64,000 bases of DNA from Seohaeicola sp024304985. GTDB lineage: Bacteria; Pseudomonadota; Alphaproteobacteria; Rhodobacterales; Rhodobacteraceae. Of this stretch, positions 51,827 to 60,374 are shown in pieces (the first letter of the stretch is position 1; the number at the start of each line of letters is the position of its first letter). The DNA is taken from NCBI RefSeq assembly GCF_028802875.1, contig NZ_JARAMP010000007.1, forward strand, positions 1 through 64,000, read 5' to 3'. The position numbers and the translations under genes were made by a program. The notes under the pieces were generated by a model, which made no database searches, had not been told where the DNA came from, and was given only the letters and a program-made list of their open reading frames with translations.

Positions 51827-52738
51827 TCAACTGTGGTGGAAACGGGCGTTCCAGGACAGGTGGGGCTCTGGGGTCACGCGATTTTTCTGCGTCAGATCAA
51901 TCAGATGCGCAAAGACATTCCGGGCCGCGGCGGGTAGCAGCGGGGCGGGTGTTTCGGTGTAGATTCGGGCGGCAAGGGTCTCGGCTGTGGCGGGGCCTTG
52001 GGCGAGGGCCTCGAGGATCGCGGCCTCGCGGGCGCGGCGGTGGGTGATCAGCCAGTCCAGCCGGGCGGCAGGTGCGGTCACGGGGGCACCGTGACCCGGC
52101 AGGTAGAGCCGGTCGCCGCGGGTTTGCAGGCGCGCGCAGGAGGTCATGAAATCCGTCAGGTCCCCGTCCGGCGGCGAGACCAGCGAACTGGCCCAGCCCA
52201 TCACCAGATCACCACTGAAAAGGATGTCACCCAGCCCGAAACACAGATGATTGCCGAAATGGCCCGGCGTCCAGATGGCGTCGATCCGCCAGCCCTCCCC
52301 GGTGACATGCCCCCGGTCGGGCAAGGCGATATCGGGCACAAAGCCCGCATCCACGCCTTCGCCACCCCCCGCAAGGCCCTGCGCCGCCAGATCCTGCATG
52401 ATCGCGCTGCGCCCGGCCCGCGCGTCCCCGAAGGCCATGACCGGCGCGCCTGTTGCCTGCGACAAGGCCCGGGCAAGAGGGGAATGGTCCACATGGGCAT
52501 GGGTGACCAGAATATGACGGATCCGCTGGCCCGGCTGGACCGCCGCCAGAATCGCCTCGAGATGCCGGGCGTTGTCCGGGCCGGGGTCGATCACCGCCAG
52601 ATCGGTCTGCCCGACCAGATAGGTATTGGTGCCGTGCAGGGTCATGGGCGAGGGGTTGGGGGCAAGGATCCGGCGCACGAGGGGCGCCACCTCTTCGACC
52701 AGACCGGGCCGGGGCGCATTTTCCCTATCGGTTTGCAT
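51827..52738 (-). CDS. MBL-fold metallohydrolase, LACTB2-like
   Basis: Predicted 303-residue soluble hydrolase. The metal-binding THAHVDHS (residues about 79-86) and PGHFGNHLCF, SGDLV and PGHGAP motifs are all present, so two metals can be bound. A C-terminal winged-helix part (about 235-295) follows, as in LACTB2/RNase-type and glyoxalase II-like proteins. The substrate is uncertain: thioester, nucleic acid or lactone. It is divergent from the kinase gene at 52779, with 40 bases between. Confidence 0.8.
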   Translation of the reverse strand: MQTDRENAPRPGLVEEVAPLVRRILAPNPSPMTLHGTNTYLVGQTDLAVIDPGPDNARHLEAILAAVQPGQRIRHILVTHAHVDHSPLARALSQATGAPVMAFGDARAGRSAIMQDLAAQGLAGGGEGVDAGFVPDIALPDRGHVTGEGWRIDAIWTPGHFGNHLCFGLGDILFSGDLVMGWASSLVSPPDGDLTDFMTSCARLQTRGDRLYLPGHGAPVTAPAARLDWLITHRRAREAAILEALAQGPATAETLAARIYTETPAPLLPAAARNVFAHLIDLTQKNRVTPEPHLSWNARFHHS

Positions 52739-52778
52739 TCCGCTTCCTTTGCCTTGGGGCTGCGGCTAGGTTTAGCCC

Positions 52779-54095
52779 ATGTTCTTCGCCTGGCTCAAAC
52801 GCTTTTCCCCGCGCGGTCTGTATGGCCGGGCTGCGCTTATCCTGATCCTGCCGGTGGTCACCTTGCAACTGGTGGTGTCGGTCGTCTTCATCCAGCGGCA
52901 TTTCGAAGGGGTGACGCGGCAGATGACCCAGACGGCCGCGCGGGAAGTGGAACTGTTGCTGCAGGATATCGCGGTCGCCTCCACCCCCGAGACGGCGCTT
53001 GAGGCTGTTGCGGATGTCGCCACGCTTTTGCAGATCGTCTTGCGATTCCCGTTGGATGATGCGGCCCCGGAATCACAGCGGCGGTGGTATGACCTGTCAG
53101 GCCTGCAGGTGATCGACACGTTCGACCGGCTTCTGCCAAGACTGCTGGCGGTGCGTCTGCCGGATGATCGCAACGTGCTTTTGTATCTGGACACACCGCC
53201 GGGTGTGCTGGAGGTGACGCTGGACCGCCGTCGTGTGTCACCCTCCAATCCGCACCAGCTTTTCGTGAACATGGTCTTTTTTGGCGGGCTGATGACGCTG
53301 ATCGCCTTCATCTATCTGCGCAATCAGCTGCGCCCCATCACCCGGCTGGCCCAGGCGGCCGAGGCGTTCGGCAAGGGCCGCACCGTGACCTATCGGCCCT
53401 CTGGCGCGGTCGAAGTGCGCGCGGCGGGCAATGCCTTTCTGGACATGCGCAACCGGATCGAACGGCAGATCGAGCAACGCACCCTGATGCTGTCGGGGGT
53501 CAGTCATGACCTGCGCACGCCGCTGACACGGCTCAAGCTGGGGCTGTCGATGCTGGATGACGCGGATGCCGCCGATCTGAAACGTGATGTGGATGAGATG
53601 CAGTCCATGCTGGATGAATTCCTGAACTTCGCGCGCGGCATATCCGAGGCCGAGCCGGAACCCGTCGATCCCGCCGAACTGCTGCGCGATCTGGTCGAGG
53701 ATTTTGCCCGCGCGGGCAAAGCCGTGTCGCTCGTGGCTGTCGAGGGTCGGGGCACGATCCTGCTGCGGCGTCTTGCGATGCGCCGCGCGGTCGAGAACCT
53801 GATCACCAATGCCGTGCGCTATGGCAGTCGCGCCGAGGTCTCGATGATGCTGACCGAGAAATCCCTGCGCATCCGGGTCGAGGATGATGGCCCCGGCATC
53901 CCCCCTGCACAGCGCAGCGAGGCGGTGAAGCCCTTCACCCGGCTGGACGCCGCGCGCAACCAGAACAAGGGCTCGGGTGTCGGTTTGGGACTGGCCATCG
54001 CCACCGATATCGCGCGCGCCCATGGCGGCGTGCTCCGACTGGGCCAGAGCGAGCGTCTGGGCGGATTGCAGGCCGATATCGTGATAGCCCGCTGA
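52779..54095 (+). CDS. EnvZ-like sensor histidine kinase
   Basis: Predicted 438-residue inner membrane kinase. There are membrane helices at 17-38 and 163-181 with a periplasmic loop (about 39-160), a HAMP domain (about 182-235), and a HisKA domain with His243 in GVSHDLRTPLTRLKLGL. The ATPase domain has NLITNAVRYG, VEDDGPGIP and GSGVGLGLAIATDIARAHGG. It matches the osmosensor EnvZ. No response regulator gene (OmpR) is adjacent; the nearest neighbours are the MBL hydrolase and a PACE transporter, so its partner must be elsewhere. Confidence 0.88.
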   Translation: MFFAWLKRFSPRGLYGRAALILILPVVTLQLVVSVVFIQRHFEGVTRQMTQTAAREVELLLQDIAVASTPETALEAVADVATLLQIVLRFPLDDAAPESQRRWYDLSGLQVIDTFDRLLPRLLAVRLPDDRNVLLYLDTPPGVLEVTLDRRRVSPSNPHQLFVNMVFFGGLMTLIAFIYLRNQLRPITRLAQAAEAFGKGRTVTYRPSGAVEVRAAGNAFLDMRNRIERQIEQRTLMLSGVSHDLRTPLTRLKLGLSMLDDADAADLKRDVDEMQSMLDEFLNFARGISEAEPEPVDPAELLRDLVEDFARAGKAVSLVAVEGRGTILLRRLAMRRAVENLITNAVRYGSRAEVSMMLTEKSLRIRVEDDGPGIPPAQRSEAVKPFTRLDAARNQNKGSGVGLGLAIATDIARAHGGVLRLGQSERLGGLQADIVIAR

Positions 54096-54212
54096 TCCAC
54101 CGGCCTCTTGTCCGCGCGCCCGGATCGGCTATATCTCGGATCAAGCGAGGACGACCTCCCCCCGGCGCGGGTGATTTTTTCCGGGACGACCCGGTCTGAA
54201 CGGGAGAGCGCC

Positions 54213-54677
54213 ATGCGCCGCACAGCCGACCGTATCCGTCACGCCCTCAGTTTCGAGCTGATCGCCCTTGCCATGATCACGCCCTTGGGTGCGATGGTCT
54301 TTGATACCCCGATGAAAGAGATGGGCGTCGTCACCGTGGTCAGCGCCACGATCGCGACCCTGTGGAACTACCTCTACAACCTGATGTTCGACCACGCGAT
54401 GCAGCGCCTGCGGGGCAGCGTGATCAAGACGCCGGCCATCCGCGTGCTGCACGCCGTTCTGTTCGAGGCGGGTCTGCTGCTGGTCCTCATCCCCTTCATC
54501 GCGCTCTATCTGGGGGTCAGCCTCTGGACTGCCTTCGTGATGGATGTGGCCTTCGCGGGATTCTACCTGGTCTACGCCTTCGCCTTCAACTGGGCCTATG
54601 ACGTGATTTTTCCGATACCTGGGACCGACTCTGTCACCAAACACAGCCAGGCGCAGGCAGGGTCGGAAAGATGGTAG
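54213..54677 (+). CDS. PACE-family efflux transporter
   Basis: Predicted 154-residue membrane protein with four helices arranged as two BTP repeats; RIRHALSFELIALAMITPLGAMVF and RVLHAVLFEAGLLLVLIPFIALYLG are the paired signatures of proteobacterial antimicrobial compound efflux proteins (AceI type). The family exports chlorhexidine and short diamines by H+ antiport. The ATG at 54213 follows GGGAGAG. The stop codon and last Trp codon lie inside the convergent tRNA gene (overlap 54672-54677). Confidence 0.85.
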   Translation: MRRTADRIRHALSFELIALAMITPLGAMVFDTPMKEMGVVTVVSATIATLWNYLYNLMFDHAMQRLRGSVIKTPAIRVLHAVLFEAGLLLVLIPFIALYLGVSLWTAFVMDVAFAGFYLVYAFAFNWAYDVIFPIPGTDSVTKHSQAQAGSERW

Positions 54678-54747
54678 GCCCGGAGGGACTCGAACCCCCA
54701 ACCAAAGCGTTATGAGCGCTCTGCTCTAACCATTGAGCTACAGGCCC
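54672..54747 (-). tRNA. tRNA with CAT anticodon, probably tRNA-Ile2
   Basis: On the minus strand a complete cloverleaf is read: D arm AGCTCAATGGTTAGAGC, anticodon loop CTCATAA (anticodon CAT), T arm GGTTCGAGTCC, encoded CCA (complement of 54672-54674). The D-loop length and the CATAACGCTTTGGTTG region resemble tRNA-Ile2 (lysidine-modified CAU) more than elongator tRNA-Met, though Met cannot be excluded by eye. The acceptor stem includes G-U pairs. Its 3' end overlaps the tail of the PACE gene by six bases. Confidence 0.9.
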
Positions 54748-54881
54748 GACCTTGGGCCTTGCTAGCAGACAGGTAGGGCGCGTCAAGGGTTTCGCCTGTC
54801 ACACCGGGTGCCGCGGGCTTTCAGATTGCCAAGTGACGGGCTTTGGATTAACCCGCTGCGCAAGCGATGAAAGGATTTTCC

Positions 54882-55949
54882 ATGTCGGATGCAGAGCAGG
54901 CCAAGGGCGCGAAGAACGGGATCACCTATGCCGATGCGGGCGTCGATATCGATGCGGGCAATGCGCTGGTCGAGCGGATCAAGCCGGCGGCCAAGCGCAC
55001 CGCACGCTCAGGCTCCATGTCCGGTCTGGGGGGCTTTGGCGCGCTGTTCGACCTGAAGGGCGCGGGGTATGTGGATCCGATCCTTGTCGCGGCCACCGAT
55101 GGCGTGGGCACCAAGCTGCGGATCGCCATCGACACCGGTCATGTGGACAGCATCGGGATCGACCTTGTTGCCATGTGCGTGAATGATCTGGTCTGCCAAG
55201 GCGCAGAGCCGCTGTTCTTTCTGGACTATTTCGCCACCGGCAAGCTGGAGCTGGACAGTGCCACCCGCATCATCGAGGGCATCGCCGAGGGATGCGCCCG
55301 TTCGGGCTGTGCGCTGATCGGCGGCGAGACGGCGGAAATGCCGGGCATGTATCATGGCGGCGATTTCGATCTGGCGGGGTTCGCCGTGGGCGCGATGGAG
55401 CGGGGCCACGACCTGCCCGCAGGCGTGCAGGCAGGCGATGTGCTGCTGGGTCTGGCCAGCGACGGCGTGCACTCGAATGGCTACAGCCTCGTGCGCAAAC
55501 TGGTCGAGGTCTCGGGGTTGGGCTGGGCCGATCCGTGCCCCTTCGGCGCGGGCACGCTGGGCGAGGTGCTGCTGACGCCGACGCGACTTTATGTGACACA
55601 AGTTTTGGCCGCGATCCGCGCGGGCGGGGTCCATGCGCTGGCCCATATCACCGGCGGCGGCCTGACCGAGAACCTGCCGCGCGTGCTGCCCGACAATCTG
55701 GGTGCCGAAATTGATCTTGATGCGTGGGAGCTTCCCGGCGTGTTCCGCTGGATGGCCGGGGTCGGCGGCATGGGGCAAACCGAGATGCTCAAGACCTTCA
55801 ATTGCGGCGTGGGCATGATCCTCGTGGTGGCGCCCGACCGCGCCGAGGCGCTGGCCGACCTGCTGGTTGAGGCGGGCGAAACGGTTCATATGCTGGGCCA
55901 TGTCACGGCAGGTGGTCCGGGGGTCACTTATACGGGTGCGCTTGTGTGA
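54882..55949 (+). CDS. purM: Phosphoribosylformylglycinamidine cyclo-ligase
   Basis: Predicted 355-residue enzyme of de novo purine synthesis, closing the imidazole ring to AIR with ATP. Recognisable blocks are ITYADAGVDIDAGNALVERIKP near the N terminus, ATDGVGTKLRIA (residues about 68-79), GGETAEMPGMY, LASDGVHSNGYSLVRKL and HITGGGLTENLPRVLP. AAAGGA before ATG 54882 decides the start over an earlier ATG. Its stop overlaps the purN GTG by four bases. Confidence 0.95.
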   Translation: MSDAEQAKGAKNGITYADAGVDIDAGNALVERIKPAAKRTARSGSMSGLGGFGALFDLKGAGYVDPILVAATDGVGTKLRIAIDTGHVDSIGIDLVAMCVNDLVCQGAEPLFFLDYFATGKLELDSATRIIEGIAEGCARSGCALIGGETAEMPGMYHGGDFDLAGFAVGAMERGHDLPAGVQAGDVLLGLASDGVHSNGYSLVRKLVEVSGLGWADPCPFGAGTLGEVLLTPTRLYVTQVLAAIRAGGVHALAHITGGGLTENLPRVLPDNLGAEIDLDAWELPGVFRWMAGVGGMGQTEMLKTFNCGVGMILVVAPDRAEALADLLVEAGETVHMLGHVTAGGPGVTYTGALV

Positions 55950-56536
55950 GCAGGCGGGTTGCCATCCTGATCTCGGGCGGCGGGTCGAACATGATCCGGC
56001 TGGTCGAAAGCATGACCGGCGATCATCCGGCGCGCTGCGTGCTGGTGGCCTCCAACGATCCGAACGCCGCCGGTCTGACCCGCGCGGCCGATATGGGGAT
56101 CCCGACGGTGGCGGTGGATCACCGTGCCTACAAGGGGGATCGCCCGGCCTTCGAAGCCGCCTTGCAGGCGGAACTTGACAGGGCGTCGCCTGACATCTTG
56201 TGTCTGGCGGGGTTCATGCGGGTTCTGACGGCGGATTTCGTCGAACAATGGGCCGGACGGATGTTGAACATTCACCCCTCTTTGCTGCCAAAATACAAAG
56301 GGTTGCACACCCATGCCCGCGCATTGGAGGCGGGCGATGCCGAGGCGGGCTGCACCGTCCATCTGGTCACACCCGCGCTGGATGATGGCCCCATTCTGGG
56401 GCAGGCCCGCGTGCCTGTTCTGCCCGGCGACACCGAGTCCGATCTGGCCGCGCGCGTCCTTGTGCAGGAGCATCGTCTCTATCCGATGGTGCTGGAACGC
56501 TTTGCGCGGGGCGATCTGACGCCTGTGATGCTGTAG
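55946..56536 (+). CDS. purN: Phosphoribosylglycinamide formyltransferase
   Basis: Predicted 196-residue enzyme that formylates GAR with 10-formyl-tetrahydrofolate. Motifs are AILISGGGSNM near the start, the catalytic-site region LAGFMRVLTADFV with NIHPSLLPKYKGLHTHARALEAGDAEAGCTVHLV (His and Asn conserved). GTG start at 55946 within purM (GTGA), showing translational coupling. It converges with an MFS gene four bases beyond its stop. Confidence 0.95.
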   Translation: MSRRVAILISGGGSNMIRLVESMTGDHPARCVLVASNDPNAAGLTRAADMGIPTVAVDHRAYKGDRPAFEAALQAELDRASPDILCLAGFMRVLTADFVEQWAGRMLNIHPSLLPKYKGLHTHARALEAGDAEAGCTVHLVTPALDDGPILGQARVPVLPGDTESDLAARVLVQEHRLYPMVLERFARGDLTPVML

Positions 56537-56540
56537 CGGC

Positions 56541-57746
56541 TCAACGCGGGATCATCTTCAGCGCCAAGGCGCCCAGCACGGCCAGACAAAGCATGGCCAG
56601 AAGCGCGGCGCTCGCGCTCCATGTATCGATCAGCAGGGCGATCCCGAACGGGGCTATGGCGGCCATGACCATGCGGACGGCGGCCAGCTTGCCCAGACGC
56701 GCGGCAAAGCCCTGCGCGCCGAACAGGACCAGCGGCACCGTGCCGCGCACGATCGAGGTGAGACCTTGTGCCAGACCGAAGAGCACGGCGAAGATCATCG
56801 CGCCGGCCAGTGTCGGCCCCGTGGCCCACAGAACCGCCAGCGCTACGATCAGCAGCAGGGTCGAGATCATCGTTGTGGTCAAGGGATGCAGGCGCAGGCC
56901 GAACAGCATGTCCAGAACGCGCACGCCGACCTGTGCGGGACCCATCAGGGTGCCAGCCGTGACAGCGGCGGCGGCGGGAAGGCCGAAGGCTGTGAGCGTC
57001 GTGACCCAAGAGGCAGACAGGGCCGAAAAGACCAGCCCCGCCACGGCAAAGGCGATGGCGACCCAGATCATGGCACGGCCATGCTGCGCTGCGGGAAGGG
57101 GGGCGAATTGCGGGGGCGGAGTGGCAGGGGCGCCTGCCACGGGCTCAAGATCCGGGGCACGGGTCAGGGTCAGGTGCAGCGGCAGGCAGACCAGCAGGTT
57201 CAGCGCGGCAAAGATCAGATAGGCCGTGCGCCAGTCGGCATGCGTCAGGATGGTCTGTGTCAGCGGCCAGAAGATCGTGGAGGCGAAGCCGCCCAGCAGG
57301 GTCATATGGGTGATGGCGCGGCGGGCGCGCGCCGGACCAAGCGCCTGCGCCAGGGCTGCGAAGGCGGCGTCATAGAGAACCAGCGTCGCCGTCACCTCGA
57401 CCGCGATGAGGGCGAGGCCGAGGCTGACGAGGCTTTGGGCCTGCGAGAGAGCGATCAGCGAGAGCGCCGCCACAACCGAGCCTGCGGACATCACCATCCG
57501 CGCGCCATGCTGATCGACAAGGCGTCCCGCCGTGGGGGCGGCCAGCGCGCCCACAAGCAGCGCCAGTGAGAAGGCGGCGAAGGCTGTGCCGGGACTGATC
57601 CCCAGATCGGCCGACAGGGCGGGGACCACGCTGCCGAAGGCGTAGAAGATCGTGCCGAAGCCGATGATCTGCGTGATGCCGACTCCGATCACGAGGCGCA
57701 GGTGGAGCCAGCGGTCGGGGTTATGGGCGATGAAGGGCAGGGGCAT
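56541..57746 (-). CDS. MFS transporter
   Basis: Predicted 401-residue inner membrane protein with 12 helices. A loop with DQHGARMVM between helices 2 and 3 is the MFS motif A region; PARARRAITHM lies in a later cytosolic loop. The substrate cannot be told. The ATG at 57746 has no good ribosome binding site, so the start is only probable. It is convergent with purN and divergent from rnd. Confidence 0.8.
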   Translation of the reverse strand: MPLPFIAHNPDRWLHLRLVIGVGITQIIGFGTIFYAFGSVVPALSADLGISPGTAFAAFSLALLVGALAAPTAGRLVDQHGARMVMSAGSVVAALSLIALSQAQSLVSLGLALIAVEVTATLVLYDAAFAALAQALGPARARRAITHMTLLGGFASTIFWPLTQTILTHADWRTAYLIFAALNLLVCLPLHLTLTRAPDLEPVAGAPATPPPQFAPLPAAQHGRAMIWVAIAFAVAGLVFSALSASWVTTLTAFGLPAAAAVTAGTLMGPAQVGVRVLDMLFGLRLHPLTTTMISTLLLIVALAVLWATGPTLAGAMIFAVLFGLAQGLTSIVRGTVPLVLFGAQGFAARLGKLAAVRMVMAAIAPFGIALLIDTWSASAALLAMLCLAVLGALALKMIPR

Positions 57747-58046
57747 TCGGGGGCAGTCTTGGTAGTGATTGGCTGGCCGTATCGGGGCGCGCAAGGCGGG
57801 GGAATGTCAAGGACAGAAAAGCCGCCCGCAAAGGTCATTGGTCGGCTGTCCCATGATGGGACAATTTACGGGTCACGCCTTATCAGAGGGTTACGTGGCC
57901 GTGTTCAGGACTTCTTAACGAATGTCACCGGCTTCTTCACGCTCTGCGGGCCTATCCGCCAGCAGACTTTCCTTTGGCGCAACAATGGCGTAAGACCCAT
58001 TGACTTGCGCCGCGTCCCTCGTGGTGCCGCCGAGACAGGGCCATTG

Positions 58047-59204
58047 ATGAGAACGATCACCACGACCGAAGAGCTTGCCGCCTTCTGCACCGAGGCGCGC
58101 CGCCACCCCTATGTCACGCTCGATACCGAATTCCTGCGCGAACGGACCTATTATTCCAAACTCTGCCTGATCCAGATGGCGATGCCGGGGACGGATGACA
58201 GCACCGCCGCACTGGTCGATCCGCTGGTGGATGGGCTGTCGCTGGAGCCGCTCTATGAGCTGTTCCGCGACACCAATGTGGTGAAGGTGTTTCACGCAGC
58301 GCGGCAGGACCTTGAGATCTTTTTCGTCAATGCGCGAGTCTTTCCGACGCCACTGTTCGACACGCAGGTCGCGGCGATGGTCTGCGGCTTTGGCGAACAG
58401 GCAGGTTACGAGACACTGGTCAAGAAGATCGCCAAGGCCAGCGTGGACAAATCATCCCGCTTTACCGATTGGTCGCGCCGGCCGTTGAGCGAGGCGCAGA
58501 AGATCTATGCGCTGGCGGATGTGACCCATCTGCGCAAGGTCTATGAATATCTGGCCAAAGAGCTGAAAAAGACGGACCGCGCGAAGTGGGTCGAGGAGGA
58601 GTTGGAAATCCTGACCAACCCCGAGACCTATATCGCGCGCCCGGAAGAGGCGTGGGAGCGGGTCAAGACGCGCATCACATCCGGCAAGTTTCTGGCCATC
58701 GTGCGCGAACTGGCGCGGTTCCGCGAGGAATATGCCCAATCCAACGATATCCCGCGCAGCCGCGTCTACAAGGATGATGCGCTGGTGGAACTGGCCTCGA
58801 CCAAGCCGGTGACGATGAACGATCTGGGCCGGTCGCGCTTGCTGCTGCGCGAGGCGCGCAAGGGTGAGATTGCGGACGGGATTCTGGCGGCGATCAAGGC
58901 CGGGATGGAGTGCCCGCCCGAGGATTACCCGCGCCCTGACCTGAGCCGCGAGAAGATGCAGGTCAACCCGGCGCTGGCCGATCTGCTGCGGGTGCTGCTG
59001 AAAGCCAAGACAGAAGATTCGGGCGTGGCCTCCAAGCTGATCGCGTCGAGCGCCGATCTGGATGCGATTGCCGCAGGCGAGCGGGATGTGCCCGCGCTGC
59101 GTGGCTGGCGGGCCGAGGTGTTCGGCACCGATGCGCTGCGCCTGTGCGAGGGCAAGATCGCCCTGTCCGCCAAGGGCAGCGATGTCAGGATCGTCGAGCT
59201 GTAA
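58047..59204 (+). CDS. rnd: Ribonuclease D
   Basis: Predicted 385-residue 3'-5' exoribonuclease of the DEDD family that trims tRNA and other stable RNA 3' ends. The exonuclease core shows VTLDTEFLRERTYYSKLCLIQ (acidic DTE, residues about 22-24), VFHAARQDLEI and YALADVTHLRKVYEYL (later acidic residue). HRDC-like domains fill the C-terminal half. The start at 58047 gives the usual length; the open frame continues upstream without family similarity. Confidence 0.93.
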   Translation: MRTITTTEELAAFCTEARRHPYVTLDTEFLRERTYYSKLCLIQMAMPGTDDSTAALVDPLVDGLSLEPLYELFRDTNVVKVFHAARQDLEIFFVNARVFPTPLFDTQVAAMVCGFGEQAGYETLVKKIAKASVDKSSRFTDWSRRPLSEAQKIYALADVTHLRKVYEYLAKELKKTDRAKWVEEELEILTNPETYIARPEEAWERVKTRITSGKFLAIVRELARFREEYAQSNDIPRSRVYKDDALVELASTKPVTMNDLGRSRLLLREARKGEIADGILAAIKAGMECPPEDYPRPDLSREKMQVNPALADLLRVLLKAKTEDSGVASKLIASSADLDAIAAGERDVPALRGWRAEVFGTDALRLCEGKIALSAKGSDVRIVEL

Positions 59205-59227
59205 AACGTTTTCGTTTATCGCCAAAA

Positions 59228-59270
59228 CACCTAACGCAGCCTGAAATCATAGATTTCAACGCGTTAGGTG
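59228..59270. repeat. Long imperfect hairpin between convergent genes
   Basis: Outer arms 59228-59237 and 59261-59270 (CACCTAACGC / GCGTTAGGTG) are perfect, and inner arms 59242-59248 and 59252-59258 (TGAAATC / GATTTCA) extend the stem. It lies between rnd and the lipoprotein gene and may end both transcripts or be a dispersed intergenic repeat. Confidence 0.6.
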
Positions 59271-59308
59271 ATATTCCTGCTTTTAGAGCAAAATCGGAAC
59301 GCGGAAGA

Positions 59309-59827
59309 TCAGCGCCGTGCCACGGTGGCGGCGTTGCGCGCGGCCACCACGCGGATGCTGCGCACGCCGGCCAGATCACTGTCGCTGACGCGGACCGCCG
59401 CCACATGGCTGCGGGCGCGTTCGGGCATGGGCACCGTGCCTGCGGGTGCGGTATAGGCGCGCAATTCATAGGTCAGAACGCCTTCGACAGGCAGGCCGTC
59501 ATTCACAGGCTCGAGCGTCACGTTGAAAGCGCCCACCGTGTCGGAGACGGATGTCGCGCGGATCAGGGCGCCGCCCGCGATACGCTCGACCGTCAGGTTC
59601 GACACCTGGGCCACGAGGGGACCTGCGGGCAGTTCGACGTCGCGTCCCCGAAACAGGCCGATTCCACCGCCGCCCGCCGGGATCAGGGGATTGACCTCGG
59701 CAGTCTGGACGGGTTCGACCTGCGCGCGGCCAAACCAGTTGAACGGGTTGAAGCGCGACTCGCGCACCGAGCCGCAGCCTGCCAGTATCAGGGTCGAGAC
59801 CAAGAGGGCCGAAGTTAGGTTCCGCAT
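59309..59827 (-). CDS. Lipoprotein of unknown function
   Basis: Predicted 172-residue lipoprotein with lipobox LILAGC (Cys18 with the ATG at 59827). The start fits a short basic n-region; longer in-frame starts exist at 59842 and 59863. The mature part begins with an Arg/Phe/Asn-rich stretch (SRFNPFNWFG), then a beta-rich domain with LTVERIAGGALIRATSVSDTVGAFNVTL. No family is recognised with certainty; the organisation resembles conserved Rhodobacteraceae envelope lipoproteins. Confidence 0.7.
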   Translation of the reverse strand: MRNLTSALLVSTLILAGCGSVRESRFNPFNWFGRAQVEPVQTAEVNPLIPAGGGGIGLFRGRDVELPAGPLVAQVSNLTVERIAGGALIRATSVSDTVGAFNVTLEPVNDGLPVEGVLTYELRAYTAPAGTVPMPERARSHVAAVRVSDSDLAGVRSIRVVAARNAATVARR

Positions 59828-59963
59828 CCTGTGCTGCCCCATCCGCTGTGTCGCATTCTTCATCTGCCTACCTTATCGGGTGCGGCTTGAAAAGACGCAA
59901 GGCCGCACTGGACCTTTGTGTCCGGCTTGCCTAACTGATGAAGCAGTAGCAAAGGAACGGAAC

Positions 59964-60374
59964 ATGGCCACCGAACGGTTCGAGGACATTGTCGCGGATT
60001 TCGAATTCCTTGAGGATTGGGAAGATCGCTACCGCTATGTGATCGATCAGGGCAAGGCTCTGGACCCTCTGCCCGAGGCGCTGCGTGTACCCGCCACCAA
60101 GGTGGACGGTTGCGCCAGTCAGGTCTGGCTGCATCCGGTGATCGAGAATGGTGTTTTCCGGTTCGAGGGCGACAGCGATGCGATGATCGTGCGCGGGCTG
60201 ATTGCGGTGTTGCGCGCGCTCTATAACGGGCTGCCCGTGGCCGAGGTGGGGCGCGTCGATGCGCCTGCGGAACTGGCGAGGCTGGGATTGAATGACCATC
60301 TGTCGGCGCAGCGGTCGAACGGGTTGCGCGCGATGATCGAGCGTATTCGTTTGGTGGCCGCCGAAGCGGTCTAG
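59964..60374 (+). CDS. sufE: SufE-family Fe-S cluster assembly protein
   Basis: Predicted 136-residue protein that takes persulfide sulfur from the cysteine desulfurase. FEDIVADFEFLEDWEDRYRYVIDQGKALDPLP at the N terminus and KVDGCASQVWLHP with the sulfur-acceptor Cys (near residue 52) define the family. AAAGGAACGGA before ATG sets the start. The stop codons of this gene and the convergent DUF1638 gene overlap through the sequence CTAG. Confidence 0.92.
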   Translation: MATERFEDIVADFEFLEDWEDRYRYVIDQGKALDPLPEALRVPATKVDGCASQVWLHPVIENGVFRFEGDSDAMIVRGLIAVLRALYNGLPVAEVGRVDAPAELARLGLNDHLSAQRSNGLRAMIERIRLVAAEAV

